From the NCBI RefSeq assembly GCF_030269925.1, contig NC_085112.1, positions 12,897,501-12,961,500 of the forward strand: a stretch of DNA of 64,000 bases, read 5' to 3'. Origin of the DNA: Bombyx mori. Taxonomy: Eukaryota > Arthropoda > Insecta > Lepidoptera > Bombycidae. Positions within the stretch are counted from its first letter, which is position 1; each line of letters opens with the position of its first letter. Below the pieces are notes generated by a model, which did no database searches, was not told the origin of the DNA, and saw nothing but the letters and a program-made list of their open reading frames with translations. Position numbers and translations under genes: made by a program. Positions 55,740 to 64,000 of the stretch are shown here, in pieces.

Positions 55740-57560
55740 CTTTACTTACATGCAATCTACGTGAATGAAGATCGAGAAATACTGTTTTGAGAAATGGATT
55801 TTTTTTGGTATATGACAGTGTATGTCAACATCGTCATAATAATACATATTTTAGACTCTAGACGAGCGTGAGATGTTTTTTATTACTAGACGTCACAGCC
55901 GATTCCCGTGTAGATTTACTGGTGATAGGTAGCGTTGTTGGCCCGTGCGGTTTCACACCACCGGCCTACTGAATACTGACAAAACAATCAGAAGTCGCAG
56001 TCATAGAGACAGAAAAGTCATTTCATTATGGATTTGCCAAGATCTAGAAATATGTTAAGTAAAAATTGTGAAAAATCTTTTATGGAATAATTCAACTATT
56101 TTAAATATTGTCAAAAATATCTCATTTAATGTGTTTTAAATAGGCAAAATTTATAAAAATAATTTTATAATTTATATACATTATAGCATAGTTTTTATAA
56201 AATAGTTTTACTATTAAATTATTTAGCTCCTAAATTCTGAGAGATTGTAAAAATGAAATGTTAAAAACATTATTGTAAATTGTAATTTTAGGTAAAAAAA
56301 TATTAATGTTAACATAAATTATGTAAAATAAATGTTAATTAATATAAAGTAAAGTAAAATATCTGAATGCACAAACAATTTTATTATTTTAATATACCTA
56401 ATAGATGTCGTATTTTCCCTTGAGATAATATGAAAATGAAATGTTAGTGAAAAAAATGAAATATTACAACAATTTATATTTATTTATTTATTTATTTAGA
56501 CACACCAACAGCAATACACACAAAACATTCAAGCTTAAAATTAACATGTATATAATTAAGTACTGGGATGTAAGCCAGTTACAGGCATGTACAGCAATCT
56601 CTTATGAATCATTTCGAAAAACATATTTAGCAATCATTGAATAGCGAGATGAATTAAAGGCTAAATAAAAATACTGATAAGCCCTTCAAAACCATACCCG
56701 TTACCTATCTTTACTCTTAGATAACATCAAAGGACCTGATTTTTTTTATTGAAATACTCTCTGTAGGACCAACGCTATATTTTCTAGTTAACGTAGTTTT
56801 CTCTGTTATACCGAATAAAGTATGTAATAACGTCAAATAAATACTAATAAATAGACTGAAGGACTGAAGAATGTAATAAAATGAATCAGGGTAGACGCGG
56901 GTCGGACAATAAACATTAACATTATAAAAGATCACATAAAATGTCTTTTAGTGTTCGTATGAGATTTTTTTTATTTTCTTAGGATGCGCTAACTGTGGTA
57001 CGTACTGTACGTTCTGAATATTTAATTTAGATTTAAAATGTTCTTAAAAAAAGAGAAGCTTAAATTTTTAAATATGAATCAGCTGAAATGTCAAACGATA
57101 AATCACCGAAGTGAAGAATTAAAATATGTATACATAAATATGGAGACAAAGAAGAGGGGTCCAATTTTATTAACGGCTTCCATGTTTGGATGTGGATAAT
57201 CAGCCGAGGAAAATAAAAACACAACGTTAGTTTTTACGTTATAATTCCAAGTTAATAAATATAATTGACACACAGCATACAACAAGTTATGGATCATGCT
57301 TTCCAATAGTTAATCACGACTAAATCAGACAACACTGCACCAAACAAGTAGTACATGTTTGCGATGTAACCTATAAACATTTTTCCACTTAATAACAAAC
57401 CCGCTGTTGCTTCAGAGCCCAATGACAATTACAAAATCCCGCTGTCACTATTGTCTATTCTCGGTAATTGAACGCGTCAAATACAATATAATCATCGATG
57501 TATGTATGTTGACAAATAAATGCCGCCGCCTACTCTGAGATAAGATGTAATTACTTTGCT
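55740..57560. other. Very AT-rich intergenic, nothing recognised
   Basis: Several short frames appear because of AT-rich sequence; none is recognisable. A weak Bm1-like trace occurs near 55918-55970. Confidence 0.45.
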
Positions 57561-57562
57561 CC

Positions 57563-57574
57563 CCAAATAGGCCA
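57563..57574. repeat. Target-site duplication of LINE copy B (left)
   Basis: ccaaataggcca here is repeated exactly at 62737-62748. Confidence 0.9.
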
Positions 57575-57817
57575 TTTTTTTTTTTTTTTATGATTGAAAG
57601 TTTACTGGTGGCCCGAAGGCCTTTCCAGTTTCACCAGGACAGGTGGGCAAGCAAAGGCTCAGCCAAGAGGGGTGGGATTTGCTAACAACTGCCCGAGCGC
57701 CTCCGAAGGAGACCTAACAACTCAAGAGCAATTGTTTCGCGAATGAATCTACTACCGGATCGGAATCGCGACCCGCTGAGAAGATCCGGCGAGAAACTCA
57801 GCGGGCTGATGCATGGG

Positions 57818-60700
57818 TTAGGTTGCACGTCGACCTCTTTGTCGAGTTCGACGAATACGGTTACCGGGGTCCCTAAGCCTGCCCCTAGTATTAGAGCTGA
57901 AGGCATCTAATGCAAAGGTTATTGGATCTGATGGATCCGTAAGGACGTGTCTAGGGCGTCGACGGTGACTGGCTCCTGCATGATCAGGATTCGGGGAGTA
58001 GTCAGCGGCGGCAACGATAAGGCGATTATCATGACGCATAGCCTTATCGAAGTATCGTTCCGACGCTGACTTCATGTATTTCCGAATTGATTCGAGGCCC
58101 AGGTCGTCGTGTAGGTCAACGTTCCTCACGAACCACGGAGCCCCGACAGCTAACCTGCAAAAGCGGGATTGTAGGGATTGGAGGGTGTCTATGTGTGTGC
58201 GGGCCGCGTGAGCGAACACCACACTCGCGTAAGTCATGACGGGCCTTATGCAAGTTTTGTAAAGTGTCACCTTGTTCCGAAGGGACATTTTACTCCGCTT
58301 ACAGATCATGGGGTAGAGTCTACCGAGAATAAACGCGGCACGGTCACGGACTGATTTTATATGCGGGCGGAATGTCATCGATGCATCCAGGGTAACGCCC
58401 AGGTACTTGACCTTCCTGGCCCAGGGTATGGGTTGTCTAAAGAGAGTAATCGGGGGTGTGAGATTCCTCCTCCTAATCCGGGAGGAAATCCGTGTGGAGC
58501 TTCCCCTCTGAAATAGCACCGCAGTACTTTTCGCTGGGTTGATGTCTATGCGCCATTTTCGGAACCACTGTCCTAGGGCTAGGGCTGCGCTCTGAAGCTT
58601 CTTCGCGATTAGGGACTTATTTCTACTTGAATAGTAAACAGTCGTGTCGTCGGCGAATAAAGCTAAATGGGTCGGCGGCGACCGGGGAATATCGTTGACG
58701 AATAAGCTAAATAGGAGGGGTGAGAGGACAGAGCCTTGCGGGACTCCAGCTGTGAGAGGTCGTGGGGAGGAGCGGGTTCCCTCGACTCGATATCGAAAAG
58801 AGCGGTTCGACAAGAAGTCCCGTATGATGAGCACGAGACTATCCGGCACGCCCATGTTGAATAGTTTGAAAATCAAACCATTGTGCCAGACTTTGTCGAA
58901 CGCTTTTGCGACGTCGAAGAAGAGAGCTCCCGTGTATAACGGTTTTGGTCGATTAAGCCCCACAAGAATGTGCTCCGTGAGGCGGTGCACCTGTTGAACG
59001 CATGAGTGATTTGTACGGAATCCGAATTGTTCATCGATGAGAATGCCCTTGGATGAGACGAAGTCTCTGAGGCGTTTGTAGAGCAGACGCTCATACAGTT
59101 TGCCTAGAGACATGAGGAGGCTAATCGGGCGGTAGCTCGTCGGATGATTTTTTGGTTTACCGGGTTTATGTATGCCGATAACGTCCGCTTCTTTCCACAC
59201 CGCGGGAAAGATACAGTTCGCCATAGCGGCATTGAAAATAGATGCCAACATCACGATGAGTTGGACGGGTAGAAGTTTAATAACGCGGTTGGATATACCG
59301 TCGGAACCGGGAGCCTTGCGAGGACGTAGGTCTTTGATCAAGTCTTTAACTTCCATCGGGGTGACGGGTGGTAAAGCATCCGAGGGTGGCAAGGAGACTC
59401 TGCGTTCTACCTCACTGTCTACTAATTCTACATGAACAGGGTCCACGGATTGAGTGCTGGGCGTGCACTGGGTTTGCAATGTATCGGCCAGCAGCTCTGC
59501 TTTTTCGTCATCATCGAACGCCGCGAGTCGGCCTGAGGGGCCTACGAGGGGGGGCATAGTTACTACCGTATCCGATTTGAGAGTACGAGCTAAGCGGTAG
59601 TAAGACCTTTGGGAGGGCGCGAGTCCTTCTAAGAAATCAGACCATCTGGCATCTCGGACTTCGGCGATGCGAGACTTTACGTCGCGTTGTAGAGCACGCA
59701 TTCGAATACGATTTTCCGCGGTAGGATACCTGTCGTAGGCGCGTATCGAGGCGTTCTTAGCTCTAAGGAGTTCCCTAATATCGTCGGGCAATTTGAAGCG
59801 GTGAAGGAAGTCCTCCGCCACAACTTGCTTCGATGACCTATCTAATGTCGAGGTGATGTGTGACGTTAAGATGTCTATGGCTTCAGCGGTATCCTGAGGA
59901 GACGGGGTAGAGTCCGGGTTAAACGGGAGCGATGGTGGATTAGATTCAGCCAGGCTGATGCCCAGCGTGTGCCAATCCACCACAGTCCTCGTGACGGGAA
60001 CGGAATCGGGAGCGCGACCGAGCTTCATAACGACGGGACGGTGGTCTGAATCTAACTCTGAAACTACTTCGATCGAGTGTAAGCGCAGAGTTACGTTTTT
60101 TAATAACGCTATGTCGAGTATATCCGGGCGATGCGCGATATTTAGCGGGTAGTGAGTCGGGGTTAGCGGAGCGACGATATCGAAGGCGAGATCATCGACT
60201 AACGCGTCAAGCCGCCTGCCATTCGGGGTTGTGGTGTGTGAGTTCCACCTGATGTGTTTACAATTTAGGTCGCCCGCCAGAATTACAGAGCTCCCCATAC
60301 CGAGCAGCGCCTCGATATCACTGCTTAGAACGATCTTATCCGGTGGAAGATAAACGGACGCGATAACGATCGGCGCGTGTCCCGTCAGTGAGATTCGGCA
60401 CACTGATGCTTCGATATTAGCGAGCGCGGGAGGATCGAGCGGGACGCAATGCAGGGCTCTTCTATAGTAAATGACGGTACCACCACCACGGGCAGAGAGC
60501 CTGTCGTTCCTGACCATGTTATAGTTCGCGATTTTAGGGTCACGGCGCGCGGGCTTAAGTAGGGTCTCCTGCACTAAAAAGATATCAATTTGATGGTCAC
60601 GCAAAAAGTCAGAAACCTGATCACGTTGATTTGCGAGACCGTAAGCGTTAAAAAATCCTATCGTTACGGATAGAGGCTTTATTCTACTTATATACGCCAT
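57818..60700 (-). CDS. LINE copy B ORF2: endonuclease-reverse transcriptase
   Basis: The 960-residue frame has a true ATG three bases after the ORF1 stop. An APE-like endonuclease (residues 1-230: N18, E45, D144/N146, H220) nicks target DNA. The jockey-clade RT (about 450-760) has the conserved KAPGSDG, SYRPISLL, FFDVAKAFD, AGVPQGSVLSPLLF and FADD (682-685) motifs. A C-terminal region follows (VKYLGVTLDASMTF, then TLYKTCIRPVMTYAS) with a basic end. No RNase H domain is evident. Catalytic residues are all present and no stop or shift interrupts the frame. It is 47 residues longer than the frame in copy A, ending in an Arg-rich tail (RIRRTRQRGRRAT). Translation probably depends on reinitiation after ORF1 (inference). 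Confidence 0.92.
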   Translation of the reverse strand: MAYISRIKPLSVTIGFFNAYGLANQRDQVSDFLRDHQIDIFLVQETLLKPARRDPKIANYNMVRNDRLSARGGGTVIYYRRALHCVPLDPPALANIEASVCRISLTGHAPIVIASVYLPPDKIVLSSDIEALLGMGSSVILAGDLNCKHIRWNSHTTTPNGRRLDALVDDLAFDIVAPLTPTHYPLNIAHRPDILDIALLKNVTLRLHSIEVVSELDSDHRPVVMKLGRAPDSVPVTRTVVDWHTLGISLAESNPPSLPFNPDSTPSPQDTAEAIDILTSHITSTLDRSSKQVVAEDFLHRFKLPDDIRELLRAKNASIRAYDRYPTAENRIRMRALQRDVKSRIAEVRDARWSDFLEGLAPSQRSYYRLARTLKSDTVVTMPPLVGPSGRLAAFDDDEKAELLADTLQTQCTPSTQSVDPVHVELVDSEVERRVSLPPSDALPPVTPMEVKDLIKDLRPRKAPGSDGISNRVIKLLPVQLIVMLASIFNAAMANCIFPAVWKEADVIGIHKPGKPKNHPTSYRPISLLMSLGKLYERLLYKRLRDFVSSKGILIDEQFGFRTNHSCVQQVHRLTEHILVGLNRPKPLYTGALFFDVAKAFDKVWHNGLIFKLFNMGVPDSLVLIIRDFLSNRSFRYRVEGTRSSPRPLTAGVPQGSVLSPLLFSLFVNDIPRSPPTHLALFADDTTVYYSSRNKSLIAKKLQSAALALGQWFRKWRIDINPAKSTAVLFQRGSSTRISSRIRRRNLTPPITLFRQPIPWARKVKYLGVTLDASMTFRPHIKSVRDRAAFILGRLYPMICKRSKMSLRNKVTLYKTCIRPVMTYASVVFAHAARTHIDTLQSLQSRFCRLAVGAPWFVRNVDLHDDLGLESIRKYMKSASERYFDKAMRHDNRLIVAAADYSPNPDHAGASHRRRPRHVLTDPSDPITFALDAFSSNTRGRLRDPGNRIRRTRQRGRRAT

Positions 60701-60703
60701 TGA

Positions 60704-62326
60704 TTACCGGCGGAGTGAGGGGAGGACGTACGTATTTAATGACGCGTATACGTCGGCGTATTCCTGCACAACGGCGATAAAGTGTTGTGCAGTGGAGGCA
60801 GCGCGAATGGCGTCGCCCAAAGCGTTAACGCGCTCAAAGTTGATCGACTGAAAGAAGTCGATCGCTAAAGCGAGATTTTCAGACGCGGTCGGAGGGCAAA
60901 TCGCGGGAGAGGGACGAGTCGCGGGGGCGGGACGAATCGCGGAGGAGGGAGTTGTAGCCGTGTTCGTGTACGGCAGCGGTTTCGCCCAGGCCGAGACACT
61001 GGGCACCGCCGCCGGAACGAACGCTGGCTTAGCCTGCGACGCAGAGGGTGCCGAGGCTTTGATGTCTGGGCCGGAAGCTCGGAGGCGGTTTTGGCGGGCG
61101 ACGCGGCGATTTATTTTCGGGGCTCGGGGGCATCCGCGGTAATTTGCGGGGTGACCCTGTGTTCGACACAGGACGCAGCTAGGCGGTTCCGTCGCGGTTT
61201 TTTGATCGCGAGTGCATAGGGCCGTGGCGTGATCGCCTAAACATTTGACGCATCGGGGACGCGCGTGACAGTTACGGGAAGAGTGCCCGTACAATTGACA
61301 GTTATGGCACTGGCTAGGAGTGCCTTTTTTATGGGGGGCTTCGACAGCGATACCAGAGAGCCTACAGACGGTCTGTGTGTTAAAGATTTTCTTACCCTCG
61401 GGGGTAGGCTGGAGAGCGACTAGAACCATATTATATGGCTCCCTACCGCGACCGGTGTGCATACGGTGCACAGAATTCACTGGTAGGCCCTGTTCTAACA
61501 GATCGGCCTTGACGAGCTCTACATCTATCTCTTTAGGGATTCCGCGTATTACAACGCGGAGTTCGCGCTCCTCCTGAAGCGTATAAGTGTGGAAGCTTAT
61601 ACGCTCCTTACGGAGGTAAGAGGTGAGGGCCCTATGGTCATCAGATGAATGCACCTTTATTTGGATGCCGTTCGCGAGGTTACGGGCATTCGTGAAATTG
61701 ATATTTTTGGCCTTAAGGGCCAGGGAAACTCGATCCCAAGCTGCCTTCTCTTGAAGGATTACCGGAGGAGGGGACTGGGTTTTATTTTGTGCCACCGCAC
61801 GCGGCGACGGACTGGCACGGGCTGGAGGCGCAACGGGAGTCTGGGGGCGGGGGCGCGACGCGTTCGCGGCTTTGCTAACTTTAGCGGCCGCGGGAGCTCG
61901 AGACTCCGCGGCACGCTTCTTACCCTTTTGTACCAGGGTAAATCCATCCGTCGATGAGGCGGGGGCGAGGTCGACCTCCATCTCCGAGTCAGAGTCGGAG
62001 GACGAGGAGGCGGGCGCAGGTGACCTACGAGCAGGTGTTTTGGAGGGCGCGACGGAGGCCGCGGATGAACGCACAGCTGGAACGGTGGCCACGGCGGACG
62101 ACGCAGCAGTTTTACTCGCCAGTATAGGCGACGCGGGAACGGCAGGCACGACGGAGGCTGCGGTGCTCGATGCAGAAGCTTTGCACGCAGGTACAGGCGA
62201 CGCAGGAGCAGCGAGGTCGGCGGAGTCCACGAGAGGGCTTGCTGTGTGGTCGGCCTTGAAGGCCAGAAACTCGGAAGTGAGCTTTGGGTAGCGAAGCCGG
62301 AGAAATTCCGCGAATACAGCGTCCAT
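60704..62326 (-). CDS. LINE copy B ORF1: gag-like RNA-binding protein
   Basis: I place the start at the ATG at 62326-62324 (MDAVFAEFLRLRYPKL), giving 540 residues. The same frame stays open upstream but has no ATG there. The N-terminal third is Ala/Ser/Pro-rich with an acidic SSSDSDSEMEVD patch. The middle holds the RRM-like/PRE_C2HC-type region (about 190-330). Three CCHC zinc knuckles follow (CHNCQLYGHSSRNC, CVKCLGDHATALC, CVLCRTQGHPANYRGC), then an Ala/Pro-rich linker and a C-terminal block. It is the usual ORF1 organisation of jockey-clade LINEs and should bind the element's RNA. The stop TAA is followed by TC and the ORF2 ATG. Confidence 0.88.
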   Translation of the reverse strand: MDAVFAEFLRLRYPKLTSEFLAFKADHTASPLVDSADLAAPASPVPACKASASSTAASVVPAVPASPILASKTAASSAVATVPAVRSSAASVAPSKTPARRSPAPASSSSDSDSEMEVDLAPASSTDGFTLVQKGKKRAAESRAPAAAKVSKAANASRPRPQTPVAPPARASPSPRAVAQNKTQSPPPVILQEKAAWDRVSLALKAKNINFTNARNLANGIQIKVHSSDDHRALTSYLRKERISFHTYTLQEERELRVVIRGIPKEIDVELVKADLLEQGLPVNSVHRMHTGRGREPYNMVLVALQPTPEGKKIFNTQTVCRLSGIAVEAPHKKGTPSQCHNCQLYGHSSRNCHARPRCVKCLGDHATALCTRDQKTATEPPSCVLCRTQGHPANYRGCPRAPKINRRVARQNRLRASGPDIKASAPSASQAKPAFVPAAVPSVSAWAKPLPYTNTATTPSSAIRPAPATRPSPAICPPTASENLALAIDFFQSINFERVNALGDAIRAASTAQHFIAVVQEYADVYASLNTYVLPSLRR

Positions 62327-62736
62327 TATGGATACGTGCCCAGGTGGGGCTGCCCCGGGACTTTGAATACACTCGCCTTGCGGCGAGGCCCCAACTTCTC
62401 GGAACTGAGCGGTTCTATTGAACACAGGTGGCGATGCGGCGTGATTACTACAGGACAAAGAAAAAACACAACAAAACAGGGATAACAAAAAGAAACAGAA
62501 CAAATAAACACTTCCTGGAAAACGGTTTGTCGGCAGATGTACCACGAACACAGAAATAACAAACGGGAACAAAACAAATAAAAACTTCCAAAAAAAAAAC
62601 ACTTGGTCGGCAGATGTACCACGAACACAGGCCGCGCGAACAATAGCCGGGCTAACAAAAGCCGGGCGAACAAAGGCCGGGCGATCGAGTGGTCGATGGG
62701 CACGTCCGCACGTGACGGGTGCCTCTATCGGAATGG
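62327..62736 (-). promoter_or_regulatory. LINE copy B 5' UTR with tandem repeats
   Basis: About 410 bp. A 25-base block (gtcggcagatgtaccacgaa...) is repeated at 62529 and 62606, 77 bases apart, with acaaataaa-acttcc before each. A short gccgggc-aacaaa motif occurs three times at about 62646-62690. LINEs of this group carry an internal promoter here; the repeats are candidate transcription-factor sites (inference). Confidence 0.55.
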
Positions 62737-62748
62737 CCAAATAGGCCA
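62737..62748. repeat. Target-site duplication of LINE copy B (right)
   Basis: Exact 12-base match to 57563-57574. Confidence 0.9.
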
Positions 62749-62749
62749 G

Positions 62750-63400
62750 TCGACGGTACCTACCTATAGGAAACTAAAAATTAAGTTCAATAATTAATCC
62801 TTATCTTTATGTACCTGCAATCCAAGAGAGTGTAAGGGCCCCCGCCACGCCACGCTTTGCTTACTATGCAGTTATAGTAATAAGCAACATGTGTTACGGC
62901 CGTTTTCAATAACGTATCTGAGTTTACGGATAGATAGCTATCGCCGAATATCAGCAAGAGCGTATCTATCCTTATTTTGCGTTTCACAATCACGGATAAG
63001 TGCTATCTCTCTTTAACCAACAGTAGATAGCTTCTTCCCTCCGACCTATCCGAGCCTCTTGATACGTTTCGTTCTACTACAAATACGAAACAACATCAGG
63101 ATCAAGACTTATTTTATTTTATTCTAAATTATAACTATAATTTTACCAACATATCGTAGACTATCATAAACACATTTGTTTATAACAAAAAGTAGTAAAA
63201 AAATATGTAGATTTTTTTAAATTGGACGTTTTGCTATTTTTATCCTAGTCGAAATTATGAAACGAAACGTTTTGACAGTCCGTTTGCCAGCAGTGATCAG
63301 TTTCTTTTGTTTGTTTTTCTCTTGTTTACATATTATATTAGATGATGACTTGCCTCCAAAACGCTTTAAAACTTTCGTTTATAATTCTAAGTGTGTTTAT
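62750..63400. other. Upstream region of the Myb/SANT-like relic
   Basis: AT-rich, with gttacggccgttttcaataa near 62893-62912 and several gatagatagc/gctatc motifs in both orientations up to about 63055. These could be the end region of a DNA transposon, but no partner end lies inside the window. Confidence 0.35.
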
Positions 63401-63425
63401 AGTTAAAGAGCTACAGTGAAATAAA

Positions 63426-63930
63426 ATGAATTCTGTAAGTATCTATAAACTACATTGATAATAATAATTTTACTTTGAAGACTGAGTTCAAGTTTAGAAA
63501 ATATATCTTTTTCAGTCAAGAAAGGCAGCACCCATGACAAAAGATGAGACGATGATTCTAGCAGAACTTGTGGCGGCGAAAAAACACATCAATAATAAGG
63601 CAACAAATGCCACAAACAATAAATAGAAGCAGCAGGCTTGGCAAACCCTTGTAAATGATATTAATTCGTCGATTCGTCGTTTCCCATGAACTCCATCGCA
63701 GCTTCGACTAAAATAGGAAAACTTAAAGAACGCTACGGCAACATAAGAAACAACCTTAGTAAGGTTAGTATAATTAGTTGATAGTTTGTCTCTAATAACA
63801 CATTGACAAACATGATTTTTTCTTTAGGTTGCCGTACATAGTATTTGAAATAATTATGCTCTTTGTTACAGGCTGGAGGTGGTAAGGATTGCAGATGACA
63901 TTTTGGATAAAGCATGCACATTGTTGTAGG
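63426..63930 (+). pseudogene. Decayed spliced Myb/SANT-like DNA-binding gene (PIF/Harbinger accessory type?)
   Basis: ATG at 63426 gives MNS and a donor (gtaagt at 63435). The acceptor ttcag at 63515 opens exon 2 (63516-63763), ending AAG|gttagt. A possible third exon starts after ttgttacag near 63872. Exon 2 encodes SRKAAPMTKDETMILAELV, KQQAWQTLVNDINSS and TPSQLRLK, the layout of Myb/SANT-like domains found in lepidopteran orphan proteins and in the second protein of PIF/Harbinger transposons. Three in-frame stops (TAG, TGA, TAG) and one missing base near 63730 disable it. The TGA and second TAG stand where I would expect Arg (CGA) and Trp (TGG). The window ends before a transposase could be seen. 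Confidence 0.5.
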
Positions 63931-64000
63931 TCACATGTATTTTTAAAACTTTTACAGCCAAGCGGAAACAAGATGGAAGAAAAGAAATGCAATGCATTAG

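Larger units (their letters stand above)
57575..62736 (-). mobile_element. Jockey-type LINE copy B, full length and apparently intact
   Basis: The element runs from a 15-base poly-A (poly-T at 57575-57589) to a 5' end at 62736 and is bracketed by a perfect 12-bp target duplication. It has a 5' UTR of about 410 bp with tandem repeats, ORF1 and ORF2 both open, and a 3' UTR of about 230 bp. The reach to the duplication and the extra 5' sequence relative to copy A argue that this is full length (5.16 kb). It is GC/CpG-rich unlike its surroundings. It is a good candidate for a source copy still capable of retrotransposition. Confidence 0.9.

Noticed and set aside
60704..62740. ORF1 of LINE copy B extended to 678 residues from 62740
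   Set aside because: The extra 138 residues have no ATG (the first codon is TTG, lying partly in the target duplication) and cover the repeat-rich 5' UTR; the ATG at 62326 is the credible start.

Overview
The window is a stretch of a lepidopteran nuclear genome, most likely the silkworm Bombyx mori or a close relative. The evidence is an AT-rich, low-gene-density background packed with repeats I recognise from silkworm: dozens of tRNA-derived Bm1-type SINEs, 3' ends of several LINE families, Helitrons ending in CTAG, a BEL/Pao element and a jockey-type LINE. There are no bacterial-style operons, rRNA genes or CRISPR arrays.

Layout. 0-7 kb: a 41-bp minisatellite, SINE/LINE fragments and one intronless host gene on the minus strand (4433-5419), a divergent Na+/K+-ATPase beta-subunit-like protein. 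7-23 kb: no firm host gene; LINE and SINE fragments, two foldback elements, Helitrons, microsatellites, and a possible first exon (15743-15761). 23.6-24.5 kb: a 915-bp miniature LTR retrotransposon (TRIM) with apparently identical 178-bp LTRs, a 5-bp target duplication and an unusually long tRNA-Trp-complementary stretch; relics of its LTR lie at four other loci. 27.0-31.9 kb: a BEL/Pao retrotransposon on the minus strand with apparently identical 218-bp LTRs and a tRNA-Tyr primer site, but with the 5' half of gag missing and two frameshifts.

36.2-40.4 kb (+) and 57.6-62.7 kb (-): two nearly identical jockey-type LINE copies in inverted orientation. The left copy is 5'-truncated with a late nonsense codon; the right one looks full length, with both ORFs open and a 12-bp target duplication. 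Between them lies a multi-exon host gene on the plus strand (44646-53631). I reconstructed five exons with matching phases; they encode a predicted four-transmembrane protein of about 234 residues that I do not recognise. Its introns are filled with SINEs, Helitrons and LINE tails. The right end (63.4-63.9 kb) holds a decayed, spliced Myb/SANT-like gene, possibly from a PIF/Harbinger transposon.

The host genes do not form an operon or pathway. The organising force here is layered insertion of mobile elements, several apparently recent. Names of repeat families and tRNA matches come from memory and were not checked by search. LTR identity was judged by eye.
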